From the NCBI GenBank assembly GCA_964516095.1, contig CAZEYS010000039.1, positions 1-13,858 of the forward strand: DNA of 13,858 nt, written 5' to 3'. Under the pieces are notes generated by a model. It made no database searches, was not told the DNA's origin, and was given only the letters and a program-made list of their open reading frames with translations. This DNA is from Hydrogenothermus sp964516095. GTDB lineage: Bacteria > Aquificota > Aquificia > Aquificales > Hydrogenothermaceae. Positions 1-8,146 of the stretch are shown here, piece after piece; within the stretch, counting starts at the first letter, position 1, and every line of letters starts with the position of its first letter. The position numbers and the translations under genes are program-made.

Positions 1-78
1 ACACAGTGAAAAAACTTTTAGAAATGCTATACAAACTAAGGACGCAAGGTTTTGCAAGTTTTATGTGACACCCTCCTC
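1..78. mobile_element. Possible insertion-sequence end at left edge
   Basis: The GDPD reading frame breaks beside this stretch. On the minus strand the break is followed by GGAGGGTGTCACATAAAAC (79 down to 61), which has the general look of insertion-sequence termini (a G-rich tip with TGTCA). On the plus strand a 21-codon open frame runs from the window edge to a TGA at 66-68; it could be the C-terminus of a transposase or could be chance. No second inverted repeat, target duplication or transposase motif is visible, so this is a suspicion only. Confidence 0.22.
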
Positions 79-83
79 CAACT

Positions 84-239
84 TTAGTTATAGAGGCATA
101 TATCTACTTCTACAATATCTACACCGATATCTATCGCATATTCTATAGCAGAAATTGTATTTTCTGGTTTGACGCTTCTGGCTCCTCTATGACTTATAAC
201 ACTAAACGGCTTTTTAGACAAAAATTGATTAATACTCAT
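84..239 (-). pseudogene. Truncated glycerophosphodiester phosphodiesterase (GDPD) 5' fragment
   Basis: The frame opens with ATG at 239 and stops with TAA at 86-84 after 51 codons, where the family is usually about 230-250 residues. It carries the diagnostic N-terminal GDPD signature: HRGA at residues 17-20, PENT at 25-28, and the metal-binding Glu-x-Asp (EVD) at 44-46. These belong to the enzyme that hydrolyses glycerophosphodiesters to glycerol-3-phosphate and an alcohol. After residue 47 or so similarity is lost. Another frame reads ITKVG nearby, faintly like the family's TKDG, so a frameshift is as possible as an insertion junction. The ATG overlaps the Nudix stop by 4 bp (ATGA), suggesting the intact gene was once translationally coupled. 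The identification of the fragment is firm; the cause of the truncation is not. Confidence 0.75.
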
Positions 240-646
240 CTGTTTAAATAATCCCTTAAAATTTTTCCATGGTCAAAAACAAGTTTTTCAAAAGGTATTT
301 CTTCTAATTTATATACAGCTAAAGATTTAGCGTCGTCTTGAGCTTTAGGATTGCCGTAGGCTTTACACACAAATACAATTGATACCGTATGAAACCGAGG
401 GTCACGGTGTGGGTCTGAGTAAACATTTAAAAGTCTTATTATTTCAACATCTAAGTTAGTTTCTTCTTTCATCTCTCTTTTTAGGGCGTCTTCAACTTTC
501 TCCCCAACTTCAACAAAACCTCCCGGAAGTGCTAAACCTAATGGAGGATTTTTTCTTTCAATAAGTACAATACCTTTGAAATTATCCTGCCTATCAAAAA
601 GCTGGATTATGCCATCAACTGCCACATAAGGTGTTTTTACAGACAT
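236..646 (-). CDS. Nudix hydrolase
   Basis: This is a 136-aa protein of normal single-domain Nudix length. The Nudix box is clear at residues 43-65: Gly43, Glu49, then REMKEETNL at 57-65. It matches the G-x5-E-x7-REUxEExGU pattern except that Asn64 replaces the usual Gly near the end. Glu58, Glu61 and Glu62 supply the Mg2+ ligands. Such enzymes cleave nucleoside diphosphates linked to another group; the LPGGF entry and small size fit an ADP-ribose or nucleotide-sugar pyrophosphatase or a MutT-like housecleaning enzyme, but the substrate cannot be read from sequence. The ATG at 646 has an excellent AAGGAG seven bases upstream. The gene overlaps the downstream GDPD fragment by 4 bp and diverges from the 473-aa gene at 751. 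Confidence 0.88.
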   Translation of the reverse strand: MSVKTPYVAVDGIIQLFDRQDNFKGIVLIERKNPPLGLALPGGFVEVGEKVEDALKREMKEETNLDVEIIRLLNVYSDPHRDPRFHTVSIVFVCKAYGNPKAQDDAKSLAVYKLEEIPFEKLVFDHGKILRDYLNR

Positions 647-675
647 GTTTACTCCTTAATTTTATACTTTTAGAT

Positions 676-683
676 ATTATAAT
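676..683. promoter_or_regulatory. Palindromic ATTATAAT, candidate divergent -10 element
   Basis: The 104-bp gap between the divergent genes at 646 and 751 contains ATTATAAT, which reads TATAAT on both strands (678-683 on plus, 681-676 on minus). It could serve as the -10 for both genes, giving 5' leaders of roughly 60 nt (plus) and 20-25 nt (minus). No convincing -35 box stands at the right distance on either strand, and the gap is AT-rich, so the call is tentative. Confidence 0.3.
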
Positions 684-750
684 AGAAGTTGATTTTTTTA
701 TTTAAAGCATAATTTATTAAGATTCAATCTTATTTTTAAAGGTTTAGTGT

Positions 751-2172
751 ATGAAACAAGAAACTAAACAGATTTTAAGCAGTTTAAAAACTCTTGAAAA
801 AAGACTTTCTGAAGGAAAAAGCAGTTATTCTTTTAAAGAAGAAAAATTTAAAAATCTTCAGAAAGATTTAAACTCAGTAAAAAAGTGGAAGTTATCTCTT
901 ATAGAACTAAATAACGAAGAAAGCGATTATCCACACTATGTTCTACCTTATGTTAGCAAAATGGCAAAGAATTTGATGGAAAATTTTCTTACTTTTGAAG
1001 CTAAACATCCTTATGAGAATATGAAGGGAGGCTTGAAGTTAGAAAAATTAACCCATCATTCTTTTTGCAATATTCCAGTAATTGCAGGAGCATATAATAA
1101 AACCGAGGAAAGAACCGATAAAATACTCTTTTATCCTGTAGAAAAGCTCGAAACAGAAAGGGAATATACCTTTTTGGATATTAAAGAAAAAAAAGATAAA
1201 TATTCTATTAAGATAGTAAAAGTCTACGAAGATTTGGCTTTGAAAAAGCTTTTGCTGTATAAAGTGGAAAAAATAGATATAAATAAAGATTTAGTTAATA
1301 TCCCTAAAAATTTAAAAGAGTTAGATTTACAGACAATAAAAGCTCAGGCAACGGCTATCAGTAGAGAAGAAGCAAAAAATAAACTTCCACTTAAACAAAG
1401 AACAGCAATTTACAAAGAGATGCATCCTGTTGACTCATTTGAGCTTTTGTCTGAATCAAAAATAGTTAAAGAAGATGGAAAAATTAAGGCGTATCTTGTC
1501 GATGAAGAAGGTGAAATATCAGTTTATGAAAATCTCTACAGCCAGAGACCTGTAGCTTTTACAATTTTTGGTGTTGGATATGAAAAAAATACTGGCTGGT
1601 TTCCATCAGCTATGGTAATAAATGTCTTTAAAAGAAAAGATATACTTTCGAAAAAACTTTCTCCAGACGAGTATTTAGAAAAACATACCTATCATCTAAA
1701 TGGTAAAAAACTTCAAGTAAACTACAAAAATTTATATCTAAAAGGCATTTACGGGATAGATAAAATACCAACACTATGGTCATATGCCTCTTTATCTGCA
1801 AATAATGGAAAGCTAAATATAACTATACCAGTTCCAATACAAAGAAAAATCAAAGACAAAGAAACAAATAAAGAAAAATGGCAGCGAGTGAAACCATCAA
1901 CAATTGAAAAAGCTGTATATCAGATACTTAAAACTCAAAAAATAACATATAAAGGAGAAGAGATATACCTTGCTGGAAATAGAATGTTTATAGAAAAAGA
2001 GTTAACTGAAATAAAAGAACCAAGTTGGCTTAAAGAAGGGTTAAAATTAATTAAAGACGTTGTCAAAACATATAAATTACTACAAACTATAAAAAGGGGA
2101 ATTGATGCCTTAGAAAGTTCTGTAGAAGATATAAACCAGCTAAAAGGTCTAATACCAGTACATAAAATATAA
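751..2172 (+). CDS. Unrecognised 473-aa protein, helicase partner
   Basis: I do not recognise this protein. The first 50 or so residues are rich in Lys, Glu and Leu and look like a helical or coiled-coil segment. Residues 120-180 alternate charged and hydrophobic positions as in beta strands. The middle (about 265-345) is more aromatic and Gly-containing (AFTIFGVGYEKNTGWFPSA, later LWSYASLSANNGKL), suggesting a folded beta-rich core. The C-terminal 45 residues again look helical. There is no signal peptide, membrane segment, Walker motif or evident catalytic motif, so it is probably a soluble cytoplasmic protein. The ATG at 751 has AAAGG eight bases upstream. Its TAA (2170-2172) overlaps the ribosome binding site of the helicase that follows, so the two are very likely co-expressed and may work together, perhaps on nucleic acid. 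That last point is inference. Confidence 0.8.
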   Translation: MKQETKQILSSLKTLEKRLSEGKSSYSFKEEKFKNLQKDLNSVKKWKLSLIELNNEESDYPHYVLPYVSKMAKNLMENFLTFEAKHPYENMKGGLKLEKLTHHSFCNIPVIAGAYNKTEERTDKILFYPVEKLETEREYTFLDIKEKKDKYSIKIVKVYEDLALKKLLLYKVEKIDINKDLVNIPKNLKELDLQTIKAQATAISREEAKNKLPLKQRTAIYKEMHPVDSFELLSESKIVKEDGKIKAYLVDEEGEISVYENLYSQRPVAFTIFGVGYEKNTGWFPSAMVINVFKRKDILSKKLSPDEYLEKHTYHLNGKKLQVNYKNLYLKGIYGIDKIPTLWSYASLSANNGKLNITIPVPIQRKIKDKETNKEKWQRVKPSTIEKAVYQILKTQKITYKGEEIYLAGNRMFIEKELTEIKEPSWLKEGLKLIKDVVKTYKLLQTIKRGIDALESSVEDINQLKGLIPVHKI

Positions 2173-2189
2173 AGGAGGAAGATAAAATT
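2171..2189 (+). promoter_or_regulatory. Strong ribosome binding site with ATT start codon
   Basis: AAAGGAGG at 2171-2178 is the strongest Shine-Dalgarno match in this part of the window. It lies eight bases before ATT at 2187-2189, which is in frame with the helicase. There is no ATG, GTG or TTG at a usable distance from this site. The in-frame stop at 2163-2165 bars any start further upstream. This decides the helicase start. Confidence 0.7.
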
Positions 2190-4157
2190 AAAGTAAAGTT
2201 TAAGGATAAAAAAGAGTATAAGGATTATTTTCAAAAACTCGTAGAATTAGAACGGGAAGCAGAAAAAGAATTTCACCTAAATGAAATTAAAAACCTGTCT
2301 GGAAAAGAAAGAGAGAAAAAAGGAAGAGCCATATTAGGTCTTCGGGCTGCATATTTAGGAGAGTTTATAGGAGGGTTTTTTATTTATAAGTTTTTCCGGG
2401 ATGATATGCCTGAGCATCAGATAAATGTTGGAGATGTAGTACTTGTAAGTAGGAAACATCCTTTAAAAGATGCAGTGGAAGGAGCAGTATTTGAGAAAGG
2501 TAAAAATTTCATAACTGTTCTTTTAGGACAAAAATTACCACCATCTAAATCCTATAGAATAGACCTATATGTAAATGATATAACCTTTAAAAGAATGATT
2601 GGAACTTTAGAACTATTTGAAAAAGGATACAGCCTTTTTGATGATGAAGTAGTTTTAGGTCACAAAAATCCTGATTTTCGCTCAGAAAATATAAACTTTG
2701 AACCTTTCAATAAAAAACTAAACAAATTTCAACTGGAAGCAGTCGAAAAAGCTTTAAAAGCAGAAGAACTCTTCTTAATACATGGTCCACCTGGAACTGG
2801 AAAAACAACCACCTTGGCTGAAGTAATATACCAGCACACAAAAAAAGGCTTAAAATGTCTTGCAACTGCTGATAGTAATACTGCTGTTGATAATATAGCC
2901 GAGAAATTACTCAATATGAACTTGAAAATAGTTAGAATAGGACATCCAGCTCGTCTAAGACCAGAACTTTTAGACCAGTCTTTAGATAAAAAAATTACAG
3001 AGCACAAAGATTATGTAAAAATAAAACAGATAAATAATCAAATAGAAAAACTAAGAGACAAACAAGAAAATTACATAAAACCAACTGCCCAAAGGCGCAG
3101 AGGGCTAACATATGAAGAAATAATAAAATATGCAAAAGAAGGCAAAAAAGTAAGAGGATATAAAGTAGAGAAATTACAATCTATGGCAAAATGGATAGAA
3201 ATACAAAAAGAAATTGTAAGTCTTGCAAAAGAAAGAGATAAGATACAGGAAAATATAATAAAAGATATTATAGAAAATGCACAGGTAGTGCTGTCCACAA
3301 ACACTGGAAGTCAATCAGATTTTTTAAAAGATTATACATTTGACTGTATATTTGTTGATGAAGCTGCACAGGCAACAGAACCATCATGCCTGATGCCTTT
3401 AATAAAAGGCAAAAAAGTGGTAATGGCAGGAGACCATAAACAACTACCACCTACTATCCTAAATCCTGAAGCTAAAGCCCTATCATTTACAATGTTTGAG
3501 AGATTTACAAAGTTGTATCCTGAAGTGGTTTATATGCTGAAAATCCAGTACAGAATGAACGAAAAAATAATGCTCTTTTCTTCTATTAATTTCTACAATG
3601 GCCAATTAATAGCAGATGAAAGCGTAAAAAACATAAAACTATCAGATTTAACTGGAAAGATAGGAAAAACACCTATTTCCAACGATACACCTGTTGTTTT
3701 TATAGATACAGAAGGAAAGTTTTTAGAAAAAGAAAAAAAAGGAAGTAAATCTAAATATAATCCTAAAGAAGGGAAACTAGTAAAAAAGGCTATCGATGAA
3801 CTAAAAGAAATTGGCATAAATCCTAAGGATATAGGTGTAATCACTCCTTATAAAGACCATGAAGATTACTTAAAAAAACTCATAAACGACGTTGAAATAA
3901 AAACGGTAGATGGCTTTCAGGGAAGAGAAAAAGAAATTATAATAATATCTCTGGTACGTTCAAATCCCAATGAAGAAATAGGATTTTTAGATGATGAAAG
4001 AAGGTTAAATGTGGCTATAACAAGGGCTAAAAGAAAATTAATAGTTATAGGAGATGCAAATACTTTAAAATCCACCAGTATTTATGGAAGGCTCATAAAA
4101 TACATATCAGAAAATGGGGAATATGTGAAAATTTCTGATTTAAATTATACATTTTGA
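2187..4157 (+). CDS. UPF1/IGHMBP2-like superfamily 1 helicase, probable ATT start
   Basis: Starting at ATT 2187 this is a 656-aa SF1B DNA/RNA helicase of the IGHMBP2/Dna2/UPF1 group, an ATP-driven 5'-3' translocase on single strands by family precedent. The motifs are complete: Walker A GPPGTGKTT at residues 200-208, motif II DEAAQATEP from 391, motif III GDHKQLPPT, motif IV QYRM from 454, motif V TVDGFQGREKE from 573 and motif VI ITRAKRK from 611. Between Walker A and motif II lies a charged helical insert (about 275-375) like the stalk of UPF1 relatives. The first ATG is only at 2406, but the 73 codons before it are open and encode a Lys/Glu-rich segment with LSGKEREKKGRAILGL and a Gly-rich piece (YLGEFIGG), resembling the N-terminus of archaeal and bacterial relatives. 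That supports the ATT start; a sequencing error in an original ATG is the alternative. Confidence 0.9.
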   Translation: MKVKFKDKKEYKDYFQKLVELEREAEKEFHLNEIKNLSGKEREKKGRAILGLRAAYLGEFIGGFFIYKFFRDDMPEHQINVGDVVLVSRKHPLKDAVEGAVFEKGKNFITVLLGQKLPPSKSYRIDLYVNDITFKRMIGTLELFEKGYSLFDDEVVLGHKNPDFRSENINFEPFNKKLNKFQLEAVEKALKAEELFLIHGPPGTGKTTTLAEVIYQHTKKGLKCLATADSNTAVDNIAEKLLNMNLKIVRIGHPARLRPELLDQSLDKKITEHKDYVKIKQINNQIEKLRDKQENYIKPTAQRRRGLTYEEIIKYAKEGKKVRGYKVEKLQSMAKWIEIQKEIVSLAKERDKIQENIIKDIIENAQVVLSTNTGSQSDFLKDYTFDCIFVDEAAQATEPSCLMPLIKGKKVVMAGDHKQLPPTILNPEAKALSFTMFERFTKLYPEVVYMLKIQYRMNEKIMLFSSINFYNGQLIADESVKNIKLSDLTGKIGKTPISNDTPVVFIDTEGKFLEKEKKGSKSKYNPKEGKLVKKAIDELKEIGINPKDIGVITPYKDHEDYLKKLINDVEIKTVDGFQGREKEIIIISLVRSNPNEEIGFLDDERRLNVAITRAKRKLIVIGDANTLKSTSIYGRLIKYISENGEYVKISDLNYTF

Positions 4158-4174
4158 TTTTCAGGGACTATAAT
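4146..4174 (+). promoter_or_regulatory. Candidate sigma-70 type promoter for the ilv operon
   Basis: A perfect TATAAT at 4169-4174 is preceded, across a 17-bp spacer, by TATACA (4146-4151), a 4-of-6 match to the -35 consensus. Transcription would begin near 4181, giving a leader of about 50 nt. That is too short for a T-box or peptide-type attenuator, and no terminator-like hairpin is visible in it. The -35 lies in the last codons of the helicase gene. Confidence 0.45.
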
Positions 4175-4231
4175 ATTTAAAAAACATTATCATGTTCCAA
4201 AGTTATCTTAATAATTATTGAGGTGAATAAA

Positions 4232-5977
4232 ATGCCTAAAAAAAGAGGCGCAGATATAATTGTAGATGTTCTAGTAGAAGAGAAAGTGGATACAATCTTC
4301 GGACTTCCTGGCGGTGCAATAATGGAAGTTTATGATGCACTATTCAATGCACCTTTCAGAAATATTCTCACAAGACATGAGCTTGCAGCATGTCATATGG
4401 CTGATGGTTATGCAAGAGCCACAGGCAAAGTTGGCGTAGTTATGGCAACATCGGGTCCAGGTGCAACAAACCTAGTAACAGGACTTGCAACAGCTTATAT
4501 GGACTCTGTTCCACTGGTTGCTATTACTGGACAAGTTCCAACCCACTACATTGGAACAGATGCATTTCAGGAGGCAGACGTTACTGGAATTACCAGACCT
4601 GTTACAAAACACAACTTCTTAGTCACAGATATAAAAGACTTGGCACTTATACTCAGGGAAGCATTCTATATAGCACGAACAGGAAGACCAGGTCCTGTTT
4701 TAGTAGATATACCAAAGGATATTACCCAGCAGGTTTACGACTATAAAATGCCAACACTTAAAGATGTAGAAGACGCTCTTCCTGGATATAAACCTCACTA
4801 TGAAGGTAATATAGCCCAGATAAAAAAAGCAGCCAAACTTATAAGACAGGCAAAGAGACCTGTTTTATACGTAGGTGGTGGAGCTGTTGCATCAGAGGCA
4901 CAGGAAGAACTTGTTAAACTTGCGGAAATGGCAAAAATCCCCGTTACTACTACACTTATGGGAAAAGGAGCATTTCCAGAAGAACACCCTCTTGCCCTTC
5001 ATATGCTCGGTATGCACGGAACTTACTATGCAAACATGGCAGTGTACAACAGTGACCTTTTAATTGCAGTAGGAGCAAGATTTGACGATAGGGTAACAGG
5101 AAAGATAGACGAGTTTGCACCAGAAGCAAAGATTATACACATAGATATAGACCCAGCTTCAATAAGTAAAACAATAACAGTAGATGTGCCAATAGTTGGA
5201 GATGTTAAAAAAGTTTTACAAAAATTAATTAAAGAATTGGAGAAAAAACCTATAGAATGGGAAGATGCAAGGGAAGCATGGCTAAAGCTTATAGAAAAAT
5301 GGAAAATAGAACATCCATTAACTTATGATAGAAAAAGTAAAATAATAAAACCCGAGTTTGTTATTGAAGAGATATATAAAGTTACAAAAGGAGATGCAAT
5401 AATTACAGCTGGTGTTGGACAGCACCAAATGTGGGCTGCAATGTACTATAAATACAAATTCCCAAGACAATTTATCAACTCAGGTGGCCTTGGAACTATG
5501 GGTTTTGGATTTCCGGCAGCTGTAGGAGCAAAAATAGCAAAACCAGATAAAGAAGTTATTGCAATTGAAGGAGATGGTTCATTCTTAATGAATATTCAAG
5601 ACATAGCGACAGCTGTACAGTACAGAGTACCAGTAAAAGTAGCTATCTTAAATAACGAATTCTTAGGAATGGTAAGACAGTGGCAGGAATTTTTCTATGA
5701 CAGCAGATATTCAAGTGTTTGTCTGTCAACACAACCTGACTTTGTAAAACTTGCAGAAAGTTTTGGTGCTGTAGGTCTTAGAGCGACTAAACCAGATGAA
5801 GTCAGAAAAGTTTTAAAAGAAGCCATGTCAATTAACGACAGACCTGTTATAATGGATTTTGCAGTAGATAGAGAAGAAAACGTTTTACCTATGGTTCCGG
5901 CAGGAAAGTCTTATAGAGAAATGATACTGCATCCCGGTGAAACTGGGGAAGCAGAAACAATGTATTTAGTGGGGTAA
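4232..5977 (+). CDS. ilvB: Acetohydroxyacid synthase (acetolactate synthase) large subunit
   Basis: This is the 581-aa catalytic subunit for the first shared step of valine, leucine and isoleucine synthesis: pyruvate plus pyruvate (or 2-oxobutyrate) to acetolactate (or acetohydroxybutyrate). The thiamine-diphosphate fold is full length. The N-terminal domain has GLPGGAIMEVYDAL and the catalytic Glu50 within RHELAACHMADGYARATG. The central FAD-associated domain includes GARFDDRVTGK. The C-terminal ThDP/Mg2+ motif runs from GDG at 447-449 to NN at 474-475, followed by the RQWQ segment. I chose ATG 4232 rather than the in-frame GTG at 4223, because that GTG is part of the Shine-Dalgarno GAGGTGA that lies six bases before the ATG. 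ilvN follows after 5 bp, so the two subunits are made together. Confidence 0.97.
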   Translation: MPKKRGADIIVDVLVEEKVDTIFGLPGGAIMEVYDALFNAPFRNILTRHELAACHMADGYARATGKVGVVMATSGPGATNLVTGLATAYMDSVPLVAITGQVPTHYIGTDAFQEADVTGITRPVTKHNFLVTDIKDLALILREAFYIARTGRPGPVLVDIPKDITQQVYDYKMPTLKDVEDALPGYKPHYEGNIAQIKKAAKLIRQAKRPVLYVGGGAVASEAQEELVKLAEMAKIPVTTTLMGKGAFPEEHPLALHMLGMHGTYYANMAVYNSDLLIAVGARFDDRVTGKIDEFAPEAKIIHIDIDPASISKTITVDVPIVGDVKKVLQKLIKELEKKPIEWEDAREAWLKLIEKWKIEHPLTYDRKSKIIKPEFVIEEIYKVTKGDAIITAGVGQHQMWAAMYYKYKFPRQFINSGGLGTMGFGFPAAVGAKIAKPDKEVIAIEGDGSFLMNIQDIATAVQYRVPVKVAILNNEFLGMVRQWQEFFYDSRYSSVCLSTQPDFVKLAESFGAVGLRATKPDEVRKVLKEAMSINDRPVIMDFAVDREENVLPMVPAGKSYREMILHPGETGEAETMYLVG

Positions 5978-5982
5978 GAAAA

Positions 5983-6534
5983 GTGGAAGAGATTAAAACA
6001 GTAAAAATAAGACAGATGCCAAAAACCCAGATAAGAAAGCACGTTATTATAGTTAGAGTTCAGCATAATGTGGGTGTGTTATCGAGAATAACAGGATTAT
6101 TTGCAGGCAGAGGCTATAACATAGAAAGCTTAACAGTTGGTCAAACCCATGAACCTAATATAGCAAGAATAACAATAGTCGTTAATGGTGACGAAAGGGT
6201 TGTTGAACAGATAGTTAAACAGCTAAGAAAGTTAATAGAAACCCTTAAAGTGAGAGATATAACAGATGTTCCACACATTGAAAGAGAGCTGGCTCTAATA
6301 AAGATACATACAGCAGATAGTGATGTTAGAGATGAAATAATGCGTTTAACAAATATCTTTAGAGGAAAAGTTATAGACGTTTCCCATGATACATATACAG
6401 TAGAAATAACAGGAAACCATGAAAAAATAGACGCATTTATAGACCTTGTTAAACCATTTGGATTAAAAGATGTCTCAAGAACTGGAGTTTTAGCAGTTGT
6501 TAGAGAATCCCAAAAGGACAAAGTGGAAGTTTAG
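5983..6534 (+). CDS. ilvN: Acetohydroxyacid synthase small (regulatory) subunit
   Basis: This 183-aa protein is the regulatory partner of the large subunit. It stimulates catalysis and carries valine feedback control by family precedent. The N-terminal ACT domain covers about residues 18-95 (HVIIVRVQHNVGVLSRITG, then AGRGYNIESLTVG), typical of this subunit. The C-terminal ALS_ss_C domain follows, including REL-ALIKIH, IMRLTNIFRGKVIDVS and the FGLKDVSRTGVLAV end. It is slightly longer than the usual 160-175 aa because of a charged N-terminal tail. The start is GTG at 5983, only 5 bp after the ilvB stop and without a strong Shine-Dalgarno, so coupling to ilvB translation is likely. An internal ATG at residue 12 also lacks a ribosome binding site. 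The 3' end overlaps the next gene by 38 bp. Confidence 0.95.
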   Translation: MEEIKTVKIRQMPKTQIRKHVIIVRVQHNVGVLSRITGLFAGRGYNIESLTVGQTHEPNIARITIVVNGDERVVEQIVKQLRKLIETLKVRDITDVPHIERELALIKIHTADSDVRDEIMRLTNIFRGKVIDVSHDTYTVEITGNHEKIDAFIDLVKPFGLKDVSRTGVLAVVRESQKDKVEV

Positions 6535-7129
6535 CTTGTTTTTGCTTTTGATTTTTATTGTTTCTTATGGGAAAGCCCAGGTTATAAGCCTTGAAAATTT
6601 AAAGATTAGTAATTTACCCGATAGTTATAAAGATGTATTTAAATTATTTTTCTTGGAGAAATTAAACCTTACAAAGCAAAAAACAGATTTAAAAGCAGAT
6701 ATAGAGATTAAATGGCTGGCTTTAAATTATAATACCTGCATTTATATAAAAGAAAAGCAAAAACTACTGGAAGCAAACTGTTTCACTTCCAGCAGTGCAG
6801 AAAAGTATCTGGACGATTTAAAGGAAAATTTACAAAATTCCTCCTATATAAGGATAAAAAAACCTTTTCAGATAAAACCAATAAACTTAAAACTAATAAT
6901 CAATGGAAATTTAACCAGAAAGAAGGCTTTAATTATTTCTAAGCAAGGTGACAAATTGACAGATTACAAACCAGTTTTTGCCTATAAGGGAAATAAAGGG
7001 AAATTTATAACATTAGGTGGAGCTACAATATCGCAAGATATAATAGTTTTAGAAGAAAACAGTTCAGCTTTTTTACTGCAAAAGTTTCTAAATGGTTATA
7101 AAATAGATAAAGTCTATTTAATAAAATAA
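6497..7129 (+). CDS. Exported protein of unknown function inside the ilv operon
   Basis: This 210-aa protein has a good Sec signal peptide: basic KRTKWK at residues 6-11, a hydrophobic core SLFLLLIFIVSY at 13-24, and a likely cleavage after GKA (25-27). No lipobox Cys follows, so it should be a soluble periplasmic protein. The mature part is Lys-rich with two cysteines (81 and 95) that could form a disulfide, and a beta-rich second half. I recognise no family. The TTG at 6497 is taken as start because it puts the basic residues before the hydrophobic core; it lies inside ilvN in another frame and has no clear Shine-Dalgarno, so translation probably depends on ribosomes finishing ilvN. A TTG at 6536 would remove the basic n-region and is less likely. 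It is an unexpected resident between ilvN and ilvC. Confidence 0.75.
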   Translation: MLENPKRTKWKFSLFLLLIFIVSYGKAQVISLENLKISNLPDSYKDVFKLFFLEKLNLTKQKTDLKADIEIKWLALNYNTCIYIKEKQKLLEANCFTSSSAEKYLDDLKENLQNSSYIRIKKPFQIKPINLKLIINGNLTRKKALIISKQGDKLTDYKPVFAYKGNKGKFITLGGATISQDIIVLEENSSAFLLQKFLNGYKIDKVYLIK

Positions 7130-7146
7130 AAAATTTGGAGGAAAAA

Positions 7147-8145
<999 letters not shown>

Positions 8146-8146
8146 A

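Noticed and set aside
1935..2260. Hydrophobic minus-strand frame resembling a small membrane protein
   Set aside because: It is antisense to the 473-aa gene and the helicase N-terminus. The hydrophobic run is the complement of Lys/Glu/Ile-rich codons, and no start signal is present.
4223..4231. GTG at 4223 as ilvB start
   Set aside because: The GTG is part of the GAGGTGA Shine-Dalgarno that serves ATG 4232, so the mRNA signal points to the ATG.
4158..4231. Leader attenuator, T-box or riboswitch before ilvB
   Set aside because: The gap is 74 bp. It has no stable hairpin with a T-run, no run of Leu/Ile/Val codons in a short frame and no T-box sequence.
6141..6521. 126-aa open frame on the minus strand
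   Set aside because: It lies wholly inside ilvN, whose product is unmistakable. It has no ribosome binding site and is Ser/Leu/Ile-rich, as antisense frames of AT-rich genes are.
7135..7146. TTG at 7135 as ilvC start
   Set aside because: TTGGAGG is the ribosome binding site for ATG 7147, and other ketol-acid reductoisomerases start with the MAKIYYDxD segment.
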